Positions 14,034-21,915 of a stretch of DNA of 35,748 nt are shown here, piece after piece. The notes under the pieces are model-generated. The model did not search any database and was not told the DNA's origin. It saw nothing but the letters and a program-made list of their open reading frames with translations. The stretch lies in NCBI GenBank assembly GCA_024421085.1, contig JAHQYN010000025.1:1-35748 (forward strand), given 5' to 3'. Position 1 is the stretch's first letter, and each line of letters opens with the position of its first letter. The position numbers and the translations under genes are program-made. This DNA is from Acidimicrobiia bacterium. Lineage in GTDB: Bacteria > Actinomycetota > Acidimicrobiia > Acidimicrobiales > Aldehydirespiratoraceae.

Positions 14034-15308
14034 ATGACCGCCGCAAACCACAAGACCACCGAGTCCGCCGAGTCCGCCGAGTCCGCCGAACGGGCCAAGA
14101 CCGACGAGTCTGCCGAACGGGCCGAGTTCCGAGCGGGAGTCAAGGCCTGGTACGACGCCAACGCGACGCCCAAACGAGACGATTCGCCGTGGGAGACCAA
14201 CGTTCACGTTGACCCCGCGGAGGCCCAGCGGCACTTCCTCACGTCCAAGGTCTGGCAGGGCCGACTGCATGAGGCTGGTCTCGCTGGGATCGCCTGGCCC
14301 GAGGAGTATGGCGGGGGCGGAGGCAAGCCGTGGATGACCCGCATCGAGCGGGAGGTCTCGCTCGGTTACGAGGAATGGGTCGGGTTCGTGGGAGCCACCA
14401 TCGCCATGCTCGGTCCGACACTGCTGCGCCACGGGACCGAGGAGCAGAAACGGGAGTACCTCCCCAAGCTGCTGTCAGCGGAACTGTCGTTCTGTCAGCT
14501 CTTCAGCGAACCCGGTGCCGGAAGCGACCTCGCCGCACTCGCCACCCGTGCCGAGCGTGACGGCGACGAGTTCATCCTCAACGGCCAGAAGGTGTGGAAC
14601 AGTTCGGCCCAGTACTGCGACTGGGGGTTCGTGTTGGTCCGCACCGACCCCGACGCTCCCAAGCACAAGGGCATCACGTTCCTGCTGGTCGACATGTCCA
14701 CGCCGGGAATCGAGGTTCGGCCTCTGGTGCAGATCAACCGGTCGGCGCACTTCAACGAGGTCTTCCTGTCTGATGTGCGGGTGCCTGTGGCCAACGTCGT
14801 CGGCGAGATCAACCAGGGCTGGACGCCGGCGCGCACGGTGCTGTCGAACGAGTCGGCGTTCATTGCGGGAGCGCGGATCCCGACCCGCTCGAAGCTGATC
14901 GAACTGGCCGGCGACAAGGGACTGCTCGGTGATCTCGTGGTGCGCCAGGAGCTCGCCGACTATTACAGCCGGGAGCTGATCTCGGGCTGGATGGGCGAGC
15001 GGTTCCAATACGCCGTCCGAAGCGGCGAATCACCGCCGATGGACCCTGGGCTCATCAAGTTGATGGCATCGCAGAACCGGCGACTCTCGGGAGACCTCGC
15101 CTGTCGAATCCTGGGCATGGAATCGGATGCGGGCGGCGGCGAGAAGGTGCATTGGGCGCAGATGGAGTTGCTGGGACGATATTCAATCTCGATTGGTGGC
15201 GGGACCGACGAGGTTCTGAAGAACAACATCGGTGAGCGCTCGCTGCGATTGCCCCGTGAACCCGGTTACGACAAGAATCAGCCGTGGCGCGAGATACCGC
15301 GCTCCTGA
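14034..15308 (+). CDS. Acyl-CoA dehydrogenase family protein
   Basis: 424 aa from ATG 14034. FAD enzyme oxidising an acyl-CoA at the alpha-beta position, passing electrons to ETF. N-terminal helical domain with AGLAGIAWPEEYGGGGG, then the flavin/substrate motif CQLFSEPGAGSDLAALATRA, NGQKVWNSSAQYCDWGFVLVRT and FNEVFLSDVRVP. The C-terminal helical domain has GRYSISIGGGTDEVLKNNIGER, the usual FAD-binding end motif. The start choice excludes a non-homologous in-frame extension. The first 25 residues contain a small 9-bp repeat (ESA three times, 14061-14087). The substrate (fatty acyl, bile-acid/steroid side chain or other) cannot be told. Confidence 0.92.
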   Translation: MTAANHKTTESAESAESAERAKTDESAERAEFRAGVKAWYDANATPKRDDSPWETNVHVDPAEAQRHFLTSKVWQGRLHEAGLAGIAWPEEYGGGGGKPWMTRIEREVSLGYEEWVGFVGATIAMLGPTLLRHGTEEQKREYLPKLLSAELSFCQLFSEPGAGSDLAALATRAERDGDEFILNGQKVWNSSAQYCDWGFVLVRTDPDAPKHKGITFLLVDMSTPGIEVRPLVQINRSAHFNEVFLSDVRVPVANVVGEINQGWTPARTVLSNESAFIAGARIPTRSKLIELAGDKGLLGDLVVRQELADYYSRELISGWMGERFQYAVRSGESPPMDPGLIKLMASQNRRLSGDLACRILGMESDAGGGEKVHWAQMELLGRYSISIGGGTDEVLKNNIGERSLRLPREPGYDKNQPWREIPRS

Positions 15309-15311
15309 GTT

Positions 15312-15343
15312 GCGATGTCGCCGCTGATATGCGATGTCGCCGC
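15312..15343. repeat. 13-bp direct repeat in the gap before the helicase gene
   Basis: GCGATGTCGCCGC occurs at 15312-15324 and 15331-15343, within the 156-bp gap after the acyl-CoA dehydrogenase. It is short, and no function is evident. Confidence 0.5.
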
Positions 15344-15464
15344 GGCGAGGGTACTTGCGATGGTCCGACCGCAACTGTGCAGCGTGCAGATAGCCTGTTG
15401 AAGCACCGGACAATGTGGACGACGCGGACGTCGCACACCATCCCCGCTGCCGGAGTGTCCCCCG

Positions 15465-17150
15465 ATGAGTCCCACCTTCGCCGATCTCGGCGTACCCGAA
15501 CCAATTGTCGCGGTTCTGCGCCGGGGTGGCGTTACCTCCCCCTTTGAGATCCAGACCGCCACAATTCCCGACCTGCTCAGGGGCCACGACGTCGTGGGCC
15601 GCGCCCCTACCGGCTCCGGCAAGACTCTTGCGTTCGGGATTCCGGTGCTGACGCGGGTGCCCCGGGCCGAGCCGGGCCTCCCGAGCGCATTGGTCCTCGC
15701 TCCCACTCGTGAACTCGCCGAGCAGATCGCCACCGAACTCGGCCCGCCGGCCGAGGCGGTTAGTCGTCGTATCTCGGCGGTCTACGGCGGTGTCGGCATA
15801 GAGCCTCAGATCAAGAGGATGCGGCGCGGGGTCGATGTGCTCGTGGCAACGCCGGGGCGTCTCGAGGATCTCATTGAACGCCGGGTCGTTGACCTGCGCA
15901 GGGCCGCGACGGTGGTGATCGACGAGGCCGATCGCATGGCCGACATGGGCTTCATGCCCGCTGTGCGACGCATCCTCGACGGCACTGCGAACAAGCGGCA
16001 CACGATCCTGTTCTCGGCCACCCTCGCAGGCGATGTCGGCAAGCTGATCGATCAGTACCAGTCCGACCCCGTACACCACGGCGTGGGATCGCCGACACCG
16101 GACCTGACGGCTGCCCAGCATCATTTCTGGGAAATTCCCCGGCCCGACCGGATCAGCCTGTGTGCCTCGGTCATCGCCACCCTCGGCTCGACGATCGTCT
16201 TCACCCGCACCCGCCACGGTGCTGACCGTGCCGCCCGCCAACTCAATCGAGTGGGGATCCCTGCGGCCGCCATCCACGGCAACCGCTCGCAGGCACAGCG
16301 TTCCCGGGCTCTTCGTGATTTTGCCTCGGGCAAGGCCCTCACCCTGGTCGCCACCGATGTGGCAGCCCGTGGTATTCATGTCGACGGTGTCGAGTGCGTG
16401 GTGCATTACGACCCCGTCGATGAGGACTCTGCCTACATTCACCGTTCGGGTCGAACGGCACGAGCCGGCGCAGAGGGTCAGGTGGTCTCGTTCGTGGACC
16501 CGTCCCAGGTCCGGGTGGTCAGAGCGATGCAACGGAGATTGAACCTCTCGCCGGAGATTACGGCACCACCCCCTATGGACGGCCCGGCCGTGACTGTCCC
16601 CGATGACCACTCCAACCCGAGGCAACACTCCAAACCCGAACCTTCCGGACGCCACGCGTCCGACGGTGCCGGCACACGGCGCAAGAGCACTGCCCGTCGC
16701 GGCCAACAACAGAGTCGCGGCCAACGCCAAGACCAAGACCGAAACCAAGACCGCGGAAAACGCCAAGACCGCGGAAAACGCCAAGACCAACAGCAAAGTC
16801 GCGGCCAACGTCAACAACAAGACCAAAGTCAAGGACGCAGCCAGAGTCAAGGGCGCGGCCCGAGTCGAGACCAAAACCAAGGCCAGGGCCAGGGCCAAGG
16901 CCAGGGCCAAAGCCAGAGTCGCGGACGAGGACAAGGCCAAAGTCAAAGTCGCGGACGAGGACAAGGGCAAGGCCAAAGTCAAAGTCGCGGACAAGGCCAA
17001 GGTCAAAGTCGCGGACGAGGGCAAGGCCAAGGGCGCGGCCGGTATCAAGGCCAAAGTCAAGGCCGCGGCCAGCGTCAAGGCCAAGCGCAACGACGGGGCC
17101 AAGGTCAAAGTCGCGGCCAACGGCAAGGCCAAGGGCAGCGACGCCGCTAG
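15465..17150 (+). CDS. DEAD-box ATP-dependent RNA helicase with Arg/Gly/Gln-rich tail
   Basis: 561 aa. Helicase core about residues 1-370: Q-motif (FEIQTATIPDLL), motif I APTGSGKT, Ia PTRELAEQ, Ib TPGRLEDL, II DEADRMADMGF, III SATLAGDV, IV TIVFTRTRHGADR, V VATDVAARGIHV, VI HRSGRTARAG. It unwinds short RNA duplexes during ribosome assembly or decay. From about residue 400 the tail is almost entirely R, G, Q, S with some K/D, built from short DNA repeats (about 16690-17145). Such RGG-like tails bind RNA and can drive condensate formation. The same DNA is also open in another plus frame and on the minus strand, a by-product of the repeats. Confidence 0.92.
   Translation: MSPTFADLGVPEPIVAVLRRGGVTSPFEIQTATIPDLLRGHDVVGRAPTGSGKTLAFGIPVLTRVPRAEPGLPSALVLAPTRELAEQIATELGPPAEAVSRRISAVYGGVGIEPQIKRMRRGVDVLVATPGRLEDLIERRVVDLRRAATVVIDEADRMADMGFMPAVRRILDGTANKRHTILFSATLAGDVGKLIDQYQSDPVHHGVGSPTPDLTAAQHHFWEIPRPDRISLCASVIATLGSTIVFTRTRHGADRAARQLNRVGIPAAAIHGNRSQAQRSRALRDFASGKALTLVATDVAARGIHVDGVECVVHYDPVDEDSAYIHRSGRTARAGAEGQVVSFVDPSQVRVVRAMQRRLNLSPEITAPPPMDGPAVTVPDDHSNPRQHSKPEPSGRHASDGAGTRRKSTARRGQQQSRGQRQDQDRNQDRGKRQDRGKRQDQQQSRGQRQQQDQSQGRSQSQGRGPSRDQNQGQGQGQGQGQSQSRGRGQGQSQSRGRGQGQGQSQSRGQGQGQSRGRGQGQGRGRYQGQSQGRGQRQGQAQRRGQGQSRGQRQGQGQRRR
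16690..17145. repeat. Degenerate short tandem repeats encoding the helicase RGQ tail
   Basis: Recurrent words include GGCCAAAGTCAAAGTCGCGG and GGCCAAGG, with a hexamer-based periodicity. All units keep the helicase frame open. Imperfect copies suggest older or selected expansion. Confidence 0.8.
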
Positions 17151-17239
17151 GCGGTCACGAGAATCTGAACGGGCAGGTTCGGGACTTCTCCGTGGAACTC
17201 GTAGTACATGGTCAAGCCGTTGACTTCGATGAACGGCAT
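17147..17239 (-). pseudogene. N-terminal fragment of an alpha/beta hydrolase
   Basis: An ATG at 17239 opens a 30-codon frame, MPFIEVNGLTMYYEFHGE followed by VPNLPVQILVTA and a TAG. The first 18 residues are the familiar start of alpha/beta-hydrolase-fold enzymes; the HGG oxyanion region that should follow is missing. I read this as debris of a lost gene between the convergent helicase and cinA genes. The rest of the gap to 17443 shows no recognisable gene. Confidence 0.4.
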
Positions 17240-17443
17240 CTCTGTTCCGGCTCGCCCTTCCAGATCGGTTCTCGGTCAGATTCTCACTTCGAAGCAGCGG
17301 TTCAGAGGATCAACCTCTGCCGAAGCCCGCGGCGGAGGTCATCTCCTCGAACACCTTGACGGGTGTGTCCCAGGGTTCCCAGTCCGGCACCATTGGGCTG
17401 GACATGGCCGAAGACATGCAGTACCGGATCGGCATGAAGTACA

Positions 17444-18808
17444 TCAGCGGTCCAGCAGTCGCGTGCGGAGCATGTTGAGCGCCATGATGCAGGTGAACTG
17501 CCGGATGCGGTCGCGGTCGAAGGGCAACTTGATGGTGGTGGCCTCTGAATGGCCGTTCGTCTCATCGGTAGTGTCGGCCCCGGCGATGTGCAGTCCGATA
17601 CACACGACTCCGGGTTCGACTCCCTCGTGAGGTTCGGGCCCGGCGACTCCCGAGACAGCAAGACCAACATCGGCAGCGAGGACACGGCACGCACCTTGTG
17701 CCATCTCAACCACCATCTCCTCGCTCACCGATCGGACGGCGCCCGCGTGCAGCAGCGACTGCTTCAGGTCTCGGTGGTACGCCACGATCCCTCCCCGAAA
17801 CACTTCGCTGCAGCCCGTGTGGTTGACCAACCGGCTGGAGATGAGGCCTCCCGTGAGCGATTCGGCCAAAGCAAGGGTCAGGCCGCGGTCGCGCAGCAGG
17901 TCGAGGACGACGGACTCCATCGTGTCGTCGTCGGTTCCGAAGACGATGTCGCCGACCAGGTCCCGCAAGCGACTCTCCTCGGCGTCGAGGATCGAGACGG
18001 CTTCGGCCTCACTTCCGGCTTTTGCGGTGATCCGCACCTTCAAGCCCTCCAGGCCGCTCGCGAGAAACGCGATCGTCGCTGTCCCGGTCTCATCGAGACG
18101 CCGTATCTCTTCGTCGAGCTGTTCGGCGAGGCCGGACTCGGACTGGCCCCAGGTGCGCAGCATGCGACTGCGGATGACCGCGCTGATCCCAGCCCGCTCA
18201 GCGAGGTCGGGGAGCACCCCCTCGAGCACCATCTGGCGCATCTCCCAGGGAACTCCCGGGACCGCGTAAATCACCTTGCCCTCGTGTGCACCGCCCTCGT
18301 ATGCACCGCCCTCGTATGCACCGCCCTCGTATGCACCGCCCTCGTATGCACCGCCCTCGTATGCACCGCCCTGGTGTGATCGGCTCAGCGGGCAGATCAG
18401 TCCCGCAGCGGTGCCGGGCATAGCGGGATTGACTCGGGCACCTGCGGGCACGTCTGCCTGACGTTTGTTGTTCTCGGACATGGTGCGGCCACGGCCACCG
18501 AACATGGCTTCGATCTTGGCGATGATGCGTTCGTCGCGGACCAGCTCCACACCCATGACCGCGGCGATGGCCTCACGGGTGATGTCATCTGGGGTCGGCC
18601 CCAAGCCACCGCAGACGATCACTGCATCACTGCGATCGAGGGCCTGGCCCAGCACCGAGACCATCCGGTCGAGATTGTCGCCGACCTTCGTCTGGTGATG
18701 GCTGTCGATGCCTGCGAGCGCCAGCTGCTCCCCGATCCAGGACGAATTGGTGTCGACGATCTGCCCCAGCAGCAGTTCGGTTCCGACTGCCACCACTTCA
18801 CAGTTCAT
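17444..18808 (-). CDS. cinA: CinA family protein (MocF/MoaB-like domain plus nicotinamide-nucleotide amidase domain)
   Basis: 454 aa from ATG 18808, preceded by GGGAG; a GTG at 18826 would overlap the pgsA stop by 4 bases and add 6 residues. N-terminal competence-damage domain: VVAVGTELLLGQIVDTNS, VCGGLGPTPDDITREAIA, VIYAVPGVPWEM. C-terminal PncC-type deamidase: LALAESLTGGLISSRLV, FRGGIVAYHRDLK, AVSGVAGPEP, GVVCIGL. It salvages NMN or hydrolyses ADP-ribose. Between GTAAGL and KVIYAV an array encodes GGAYE five times plus GGAHE, a loop absent from ordinary CinA. It is the last gene of the minus-strand series and follows pgsA as in other actinobacteria. Confidence 0.93.
   Translation of the reverse strand: MNCEVVAVGTELLLGQIVDTNSSWIGEQLALAGIDSHHQTKVGDNLDRMVSVLGQALDRSDAVIVCGGLGPTPDDITREAIAAVMGVELVRDERIIAKIEAMFGGRGRTMSENNKRQADVPAGARVNPAMPGTAAGLICPLSRSHQGGAYEGGAYEGGAYEGGAYEGGAYEGGAHEGKVIYAVPGVPWEMRQMVLEGVLPDLAERAGISAVIRSRMLRTWGQSESGLAEQLDEEIRRLDETGTATIAFLASGLEGLKVRITAKAGSEAEAVSILDAEESRLRDLVGDIVFGTDDDTMESVVLDLLRDRGLTLALAESLTGGLISSRLVNHTGCSEVFRGGIVAYHRDLKQSLLHAGAVRSVSEEMVVEMAQGACRVLAADVGLAVSGVAGPEPHEGVEPGVVCIGLHIAGADTTDETNGHSEATTIKLPFDRDRIRQFTCIMALNMLRTRLLDR
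18278..18367. repeat. 15-bp in-frame minisatellite inside cinA, 6 copies
   Basis: The unit is GCCCTCGTATGCACC; the first copy differs by one base and a decayed seventh copy follows at 18368. Copies 2-6 are identical at DNA level, so the expansion is recent. It encodes GGAYE/GGAHE on the minus strand. Confidence 0.95.
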
Positions 18809-18822
18809 TGAGTCTCCCGAGG

Positions 18823-19401
18823 TCACTCACCTGTCGAGCTCAATGCACTCTGGCCGTCGAGCAGGTACTGGATCCCTGACCCGAGAGTCCAGACGACCGC
18901 GATCCACAGCGCCGCGTCGATCAGGGTGTTGTGATCTTGAAGCGTCGGCATCACCGCCATTGCCAACGCGACTCCCTGCACGAAGGTCTTGTACTTGGCT
19001 GAACGGCGGGCGGGCAGGGCCAGTCCGTGGCGTGCCCAACGGCTCCGCCAGGCGGTGATACCGAGCTCTCGCAGGGCCATGAGCGTCACCGGCAGCCACC
19101 AGTACCGCTGGACTGCGACGAGGCAGAATGCCGAACCGAGGATCACCACCTTATCTGCCAGCGGATCGAGGAACGCACCGCTGCGACTGACCACGTTGGC
19201 CCGACGGGCGACCCTTCCGTCGAAGAAGTCGGTGCTCGCCAGGGCGACGCCGAGCCCGAACGCCGCCCAGGACACGCCTCGTGTGTCCTCTGCTGCGAGC
19301 ACCAGCCAGAACAACAGGGGCGCGAACAGCAGGCGCATGATCGTCAGCAGGTTCGCCGGGTGGGTTATCCCAGCGCTGCGCGGCACGGCCAGATCGTTCA
19401 C
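18823..19401 (-). CDS. pgsA: CDP-diacylglycerol-glycerol-3-phosphate 3-phosphatidyltransferase
   Basis: 192 aa integral membrane enzyme making phosphatidylglycerophosphate. The CDP-alcohol phosphotransferase signature D-G-x2-A-R-x8-G-x3-D-x3-D is present in DFFDGRVARRANVV through GAFLDPLADK (about residues 58-84). NLLTIMRLLFAPLLFWLVL is the first membrane segment; further helices lie around residues 88-110 and 145-180. The ATG overlaps the rimO stop by 4 bases and the stop lies near the cinA start, so the three genes are co-translated. Confidence 0.93.
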   Translation of the reverse strand: MNDLAVPRSAGITHPANLLTIMRLLFAPLLFWLVLAAEDTRGVSWAAFGLGVALASTDFFDGRVARRANVVSRSGAFLDPLADKVVILGSAFCLVAVQRYWWLPVTLMALRELGITAWRSRWARHGLALPARRSAKYKTFVQGVALAMAVMPTLQDHNTLIDAALWIAVVWTLGSGIQYLLDGQSALSSTGE

Positions 19402-20774
19402 CGCGCCTCCAGGTCTGGACCCATGGCCTCGGTGACGGTCAGAGTCTGGATGGTTCCCACCTCCAGAGTTTGGGGCACAGAAATGACCCCGTCGATTTCG
19501 GGCGCTTCCCGATAGCTGCGTCCGATCCCAGGTTCATCCACAAGTACTTCGACTTCGCTGCCCACCAGTTCGTCACGTTTTGTTGCGGTGATCGTGTCTT
19601 GCAACTCGGAGAGCTCCCCGAGCCGGTCCGCGACGAGCGCGGTATCGACTTTGCCTCGCAGCGACTCCGCGTAGGTTCCGACCTCTTCGGAATAGGCGAA
19701 GAACCCGCACCAGTCGAGCCTCGCCTCCTCGATGAAGTCCAACAGCTGGTCATGGTCCTGTTCGGTCTCGCCGGGGTAGCCGACGATGAAGTTGGAGCGG
19801 AAGGCCGCGGCCGGTTCGCGGCGGCGGATGGATCCGATGCTGGCTGCGAACTTGCTGCCATTGCCCCAGCGGCGCATGCTCCGCAGCAGTCGGGGCGAGA
19901 CATGCTGAAGCGACAGGTCGAAGTACGGCACACCGGTCTCGCAGACTGTGTCGATCAGCGCAGCGGAGAGGTCCGAAGGGTACAGATACAACAGTCTGAC
20001 CCTTTCGACTTCGGCCGCAACGGCTCTCACCAACGGCACGATCGCACGTTGACCGACGCCTTGATCCCTCCCGTATGCCGCCAGATCCTGGGCGACCAGG
20101 ACTATCTCCTTGGCTGCCAGCTGTTCGACTTCGGCCAATATCGCTTCGATGGTGCGGCTGCGTTGCGGGCCTCTGAACGAGGGGATCGCACAGAAACCGC
20201 AGGCTCGGTCGCAACCTTCGGCGATCTTGACATATGCCCAGGGTCGTTGCGCGGCAGGTCGTGGCAGGTTCAGCAGGTCGAAGTCCGGGGTCGGGCCAGC
20301 GTGCACATTGGTCGACCGGCCAGTCGGTCCGCCAGTCGGTCCGCGAGTCGGCCCGCGAGTCGGTCCGCCAGTCGGCCCGAGCGTGACCGGCACCGCTGAG
20401 TATTCAACCTCACGGCTCGGCGAGGCGTCGCCAGGACCTGAAAGGACCGGCACCAGCGACATTCCGAACGGTGCCAGATGGTCGATCTCAGGCAACTCGG
20501 CGGCCAGTTCATCGCCATAGCGCTCTGCCATGCAGCCCGTCACGACCAGCCTGGAACCTTCACGGCGCTGCTCGGCGACCGCGAGGATCGTGTCCACCGA
20601 TTCCTGCCGGGCCTGGTGAATGAACGAGCAGGTGTTGACCACGACCACATCGGCGCTCTCAACGTCGTCGGAAGCCACCATGCCGGTGCCGGTCAGTGTT
20701 CCCGCCAGCTTGTCGGAGTCGACCTGATTCTTGGGACACCCGAGGGTCACAATCGCATATGACTGAGTTGACAT
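19398..20774 (-). CDS. rimO: Ribosomal protein S12 methylthiotransferase
   Basis: 458 aa. Radical-SAM enzyme adding a methylthio group to an Asp of ribosomal protein S12. The N-terminal MTTase domain has VTLGCPKNQVDSD, VNTCSFIHQA and VVTGCMAERYG with the three cluster cysteines. The radical-SAM motif is CDRACGFCAIPSFRG, followed by RSNFIVGYPGETEQDHDQL and a C-terminal TRAM domain (VGSEVEVLVDEPGIGRSYRE). A repeat encoding GPT-G/R units (20311-20382) is inserted just before the radical-SAM domain, at about residues 131-154. It lies 19 bp downstream of the exchanger gene and overlaps pgsA. Confidence 0.94.
   Translation of the reverse strand: MSTQSYAIVTLGCPKNQVDSDKLAGTLTGTGMVASDDVESADVVVVNTCSFIHQARQESVDTILAVAEQRREGSRLVVTGCMAERYGDELAAELPEIDHLAPFGMSLVPVLSGPGDASPSREVEYSAVPVTLGPTGGPTRGPTRGPTGGPTGRSTNVHAGPTPDFDLLNLPRPAAQRPWAYVKIAEGCDRACGFCAIPSFRGPQRSRTIEAILAEVEQLAAKEIVLVAQDLAAYGRDQGVGQRAIVPLVRAVAAEVERVRLLYLYPSDLSAALIDTVCETGVPYFDLSLQHVSPRLLRSMRRWGNGSKFAASIGSIRRREPAAAFRSNFIVGYPGETEQDHDQLLDFIEEARLDWCGFFAYSEEVGTYAESLRGKVDTALVADRLGELSELQDTITATKRDELVGSEVEVLVDEPGIGRSYREAPEIDGVISVPQTLEVGTIQTLTVTEAMGPDLEAR
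20311..20382. repeat. 12-bp in-frame minisatellite inside rimO, 6 units
   Basis: The unit is GTCGGTCCGCCA with 1-3 base variants. It encodes GPTG/GPTR on the minus strand, in the interdomain linker between the MTTase and radical-SAM domains. Confidence 0.92.
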
Positions 20775-20793
20775 GGTGATTGGACCCTAACCG

Positions 20794-21903
20794 TCAAGCG
20801 GTGGCCCCGAGGACCAGCACGCAACCGGCCCACATGGCCAGCAGGACGATACCTTCGGCGCGGCTGACTCTCCTGTCGGTGAACATCATGGCCGCGCTGA
20901 TGACCACCACCGCGACCATCATGATCGACCCGCCCACGGCCAGGCCCGAGTCGAGCACCGGCCCCGGCCCGACAAGCGCGATCACTCCGCCGACACCGAG
21001 GCTGTTGAACATGTTCGAGCCGAGCAGGTTTCCGATCAGGAGCTCGATCTCGCCGCGGCGCGAGGCGGCGACCGCCGTGAACAGTTCCGGTGCCGAGGTT
21101 CCGATCGCCACCAACGTGAAGCCGATGAAACCTCCGGTCAAGTTCAGCTCCACGGCAATCCGTTCAGCCCCGGCAACAACGAACCAAGCCGATCCTGCCA
21201 CGAGAACCAGCCCGACGAATGTGCGGAACGTCTCGATGAGCGCTGAGGGCGCAGTCCCACCCACGAGTTCACCGACTCCCCGAGGCAGTGCCGCGAATTC
21301 CCCCTGCGACCCGCTCGTCGCCGCCGCTGGTCCGCCGTTCCCGCCAGTCGCCGCCGCTGGTCCGCCATTCCCGCCAGTCCCGAGAGGCCCGCGAACCCCG
21401 CTGGTCTGGGGGGTCTCGGGGGTGGGCGGATCGGCCGAATCGGGCGGATCGGCCAGGTAGCGGGGGGAGGTGTGCAGGAGGAACCACAGTGCAGCTACCA
21501 GCGCCAGCACCAGCACCGTTCCCTCCAACCGGGTGATCTGTCCTTGTAGCAGCAGCGCGAAGACCACTACCGACCCCACCGATATCGGCACCTCGCGGCG
21601 CAGTATCGCGGGCTGAACCGGCACCGCAGCGATCAGCGTTGCGCAGCCGAGAACCAGAGAGATGTTGGCGACGTTGGAGCCCACGACATTGCCGACACCG
21701 ATGTCGAGATTGCCGTCGACAGCAGCGATTCCCGACACGACCATCTCAGGGGCACTGGTACCGAAACCGACGATCACCGATCCGACGATCACCGGCGCGA
21801 TGCGCATGACGACCGCCAAGCGGACCGCCCCGGTGACGAACTGGTCCGAAGCTACGGCGAGCACTGCCAACCCGCCGATCGCGTAGAGGATGCCGGTAGT
21901 CAT
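20794..21903 (-). CDS. Calcium/sodium exchanger (CaCA family, YrbG-like)
   Basis: 369 aa polytopic membrane protein. The two inverted alpha-repeats are clear: GFGTSAPEMVVSGIAA with GNVVGSNVANISLVLG in the first half, and AIGTSAPELFTAVAAS with GNLLGSNMFNSLGVGG in the second. These carry the acidic ion-binding residues. It exchanges Ca2+ (or another cation) for Na+ or H+. The central loop (about residues 150-205) is lengthened by a Gly/Asn/Pro/Ala repeat (30-bp unit twice). It lies 12 bp after ftsK and 19 bp before rimO, an operon interior position unusual for this family. Confidence 0.92.
   Translation of the reverse strand: MTTGILYAIGGLAVLAVASDQFVTGAVRLAVVMRIAPVIVGSVIVGFGTSAPEMVVSGIAAVDGNLDIGVGNVVGSNVANISLVLGCATLIAAVPVQPAILRREVPISVGSVVVFALLLQGQITRLEGTVLVLALVAALWFLLHTSPRYLADPPDSADPPTPETPQTSGVRGPLGTGGNGGPAAATGGNGGPAAATSGSQGEFAALPRGVGELVGGTAPSALIETFRTFVGLVLVAGSAWFVVAGAERIAVELNLTGGFIGFTLVAIGTSAPELFTAVAASRRGEIELLIGNLLGSNMFNSLGVGGVIALVGPGPVLDSGLAVGGSIMMVAVVVISAAMMFTDRRVSRAEGIVLLAMWAGCVLVLGATA
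21317..21376. repeat. 30-bp tandem duplication in the exchanger loop
   Basis: The units at 21317-21346 and 21347-21376 differ by one base. They encode GGNGGPAAAT twice in the cytoplasmic loop between the two halves. Confidence 0.9.
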
Positions 21904-21915
21904 CTGGCTCCAAAG

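Noticed and set aside
13716-14432. 238-codon minus-strand frame upstream of and into the acyl-CoA dehydrogenase
   Set aside because: Half is antisense to the dehydrogenase and no domain is recognisable.
15183-17132. 649-codon minus-strand open frame opposite the helicase
   Set aside because: No start signal or domain; Leu/Ala/Thr-rich product arises from the antisense of the helicase and its repeats.
16603-17223. Second plus-frame Lys/Ala-rich ORF in the helicase tail
   Set aside because: Overlaps the helicase in another frame with only repeat composition and no ribosome-binding site.
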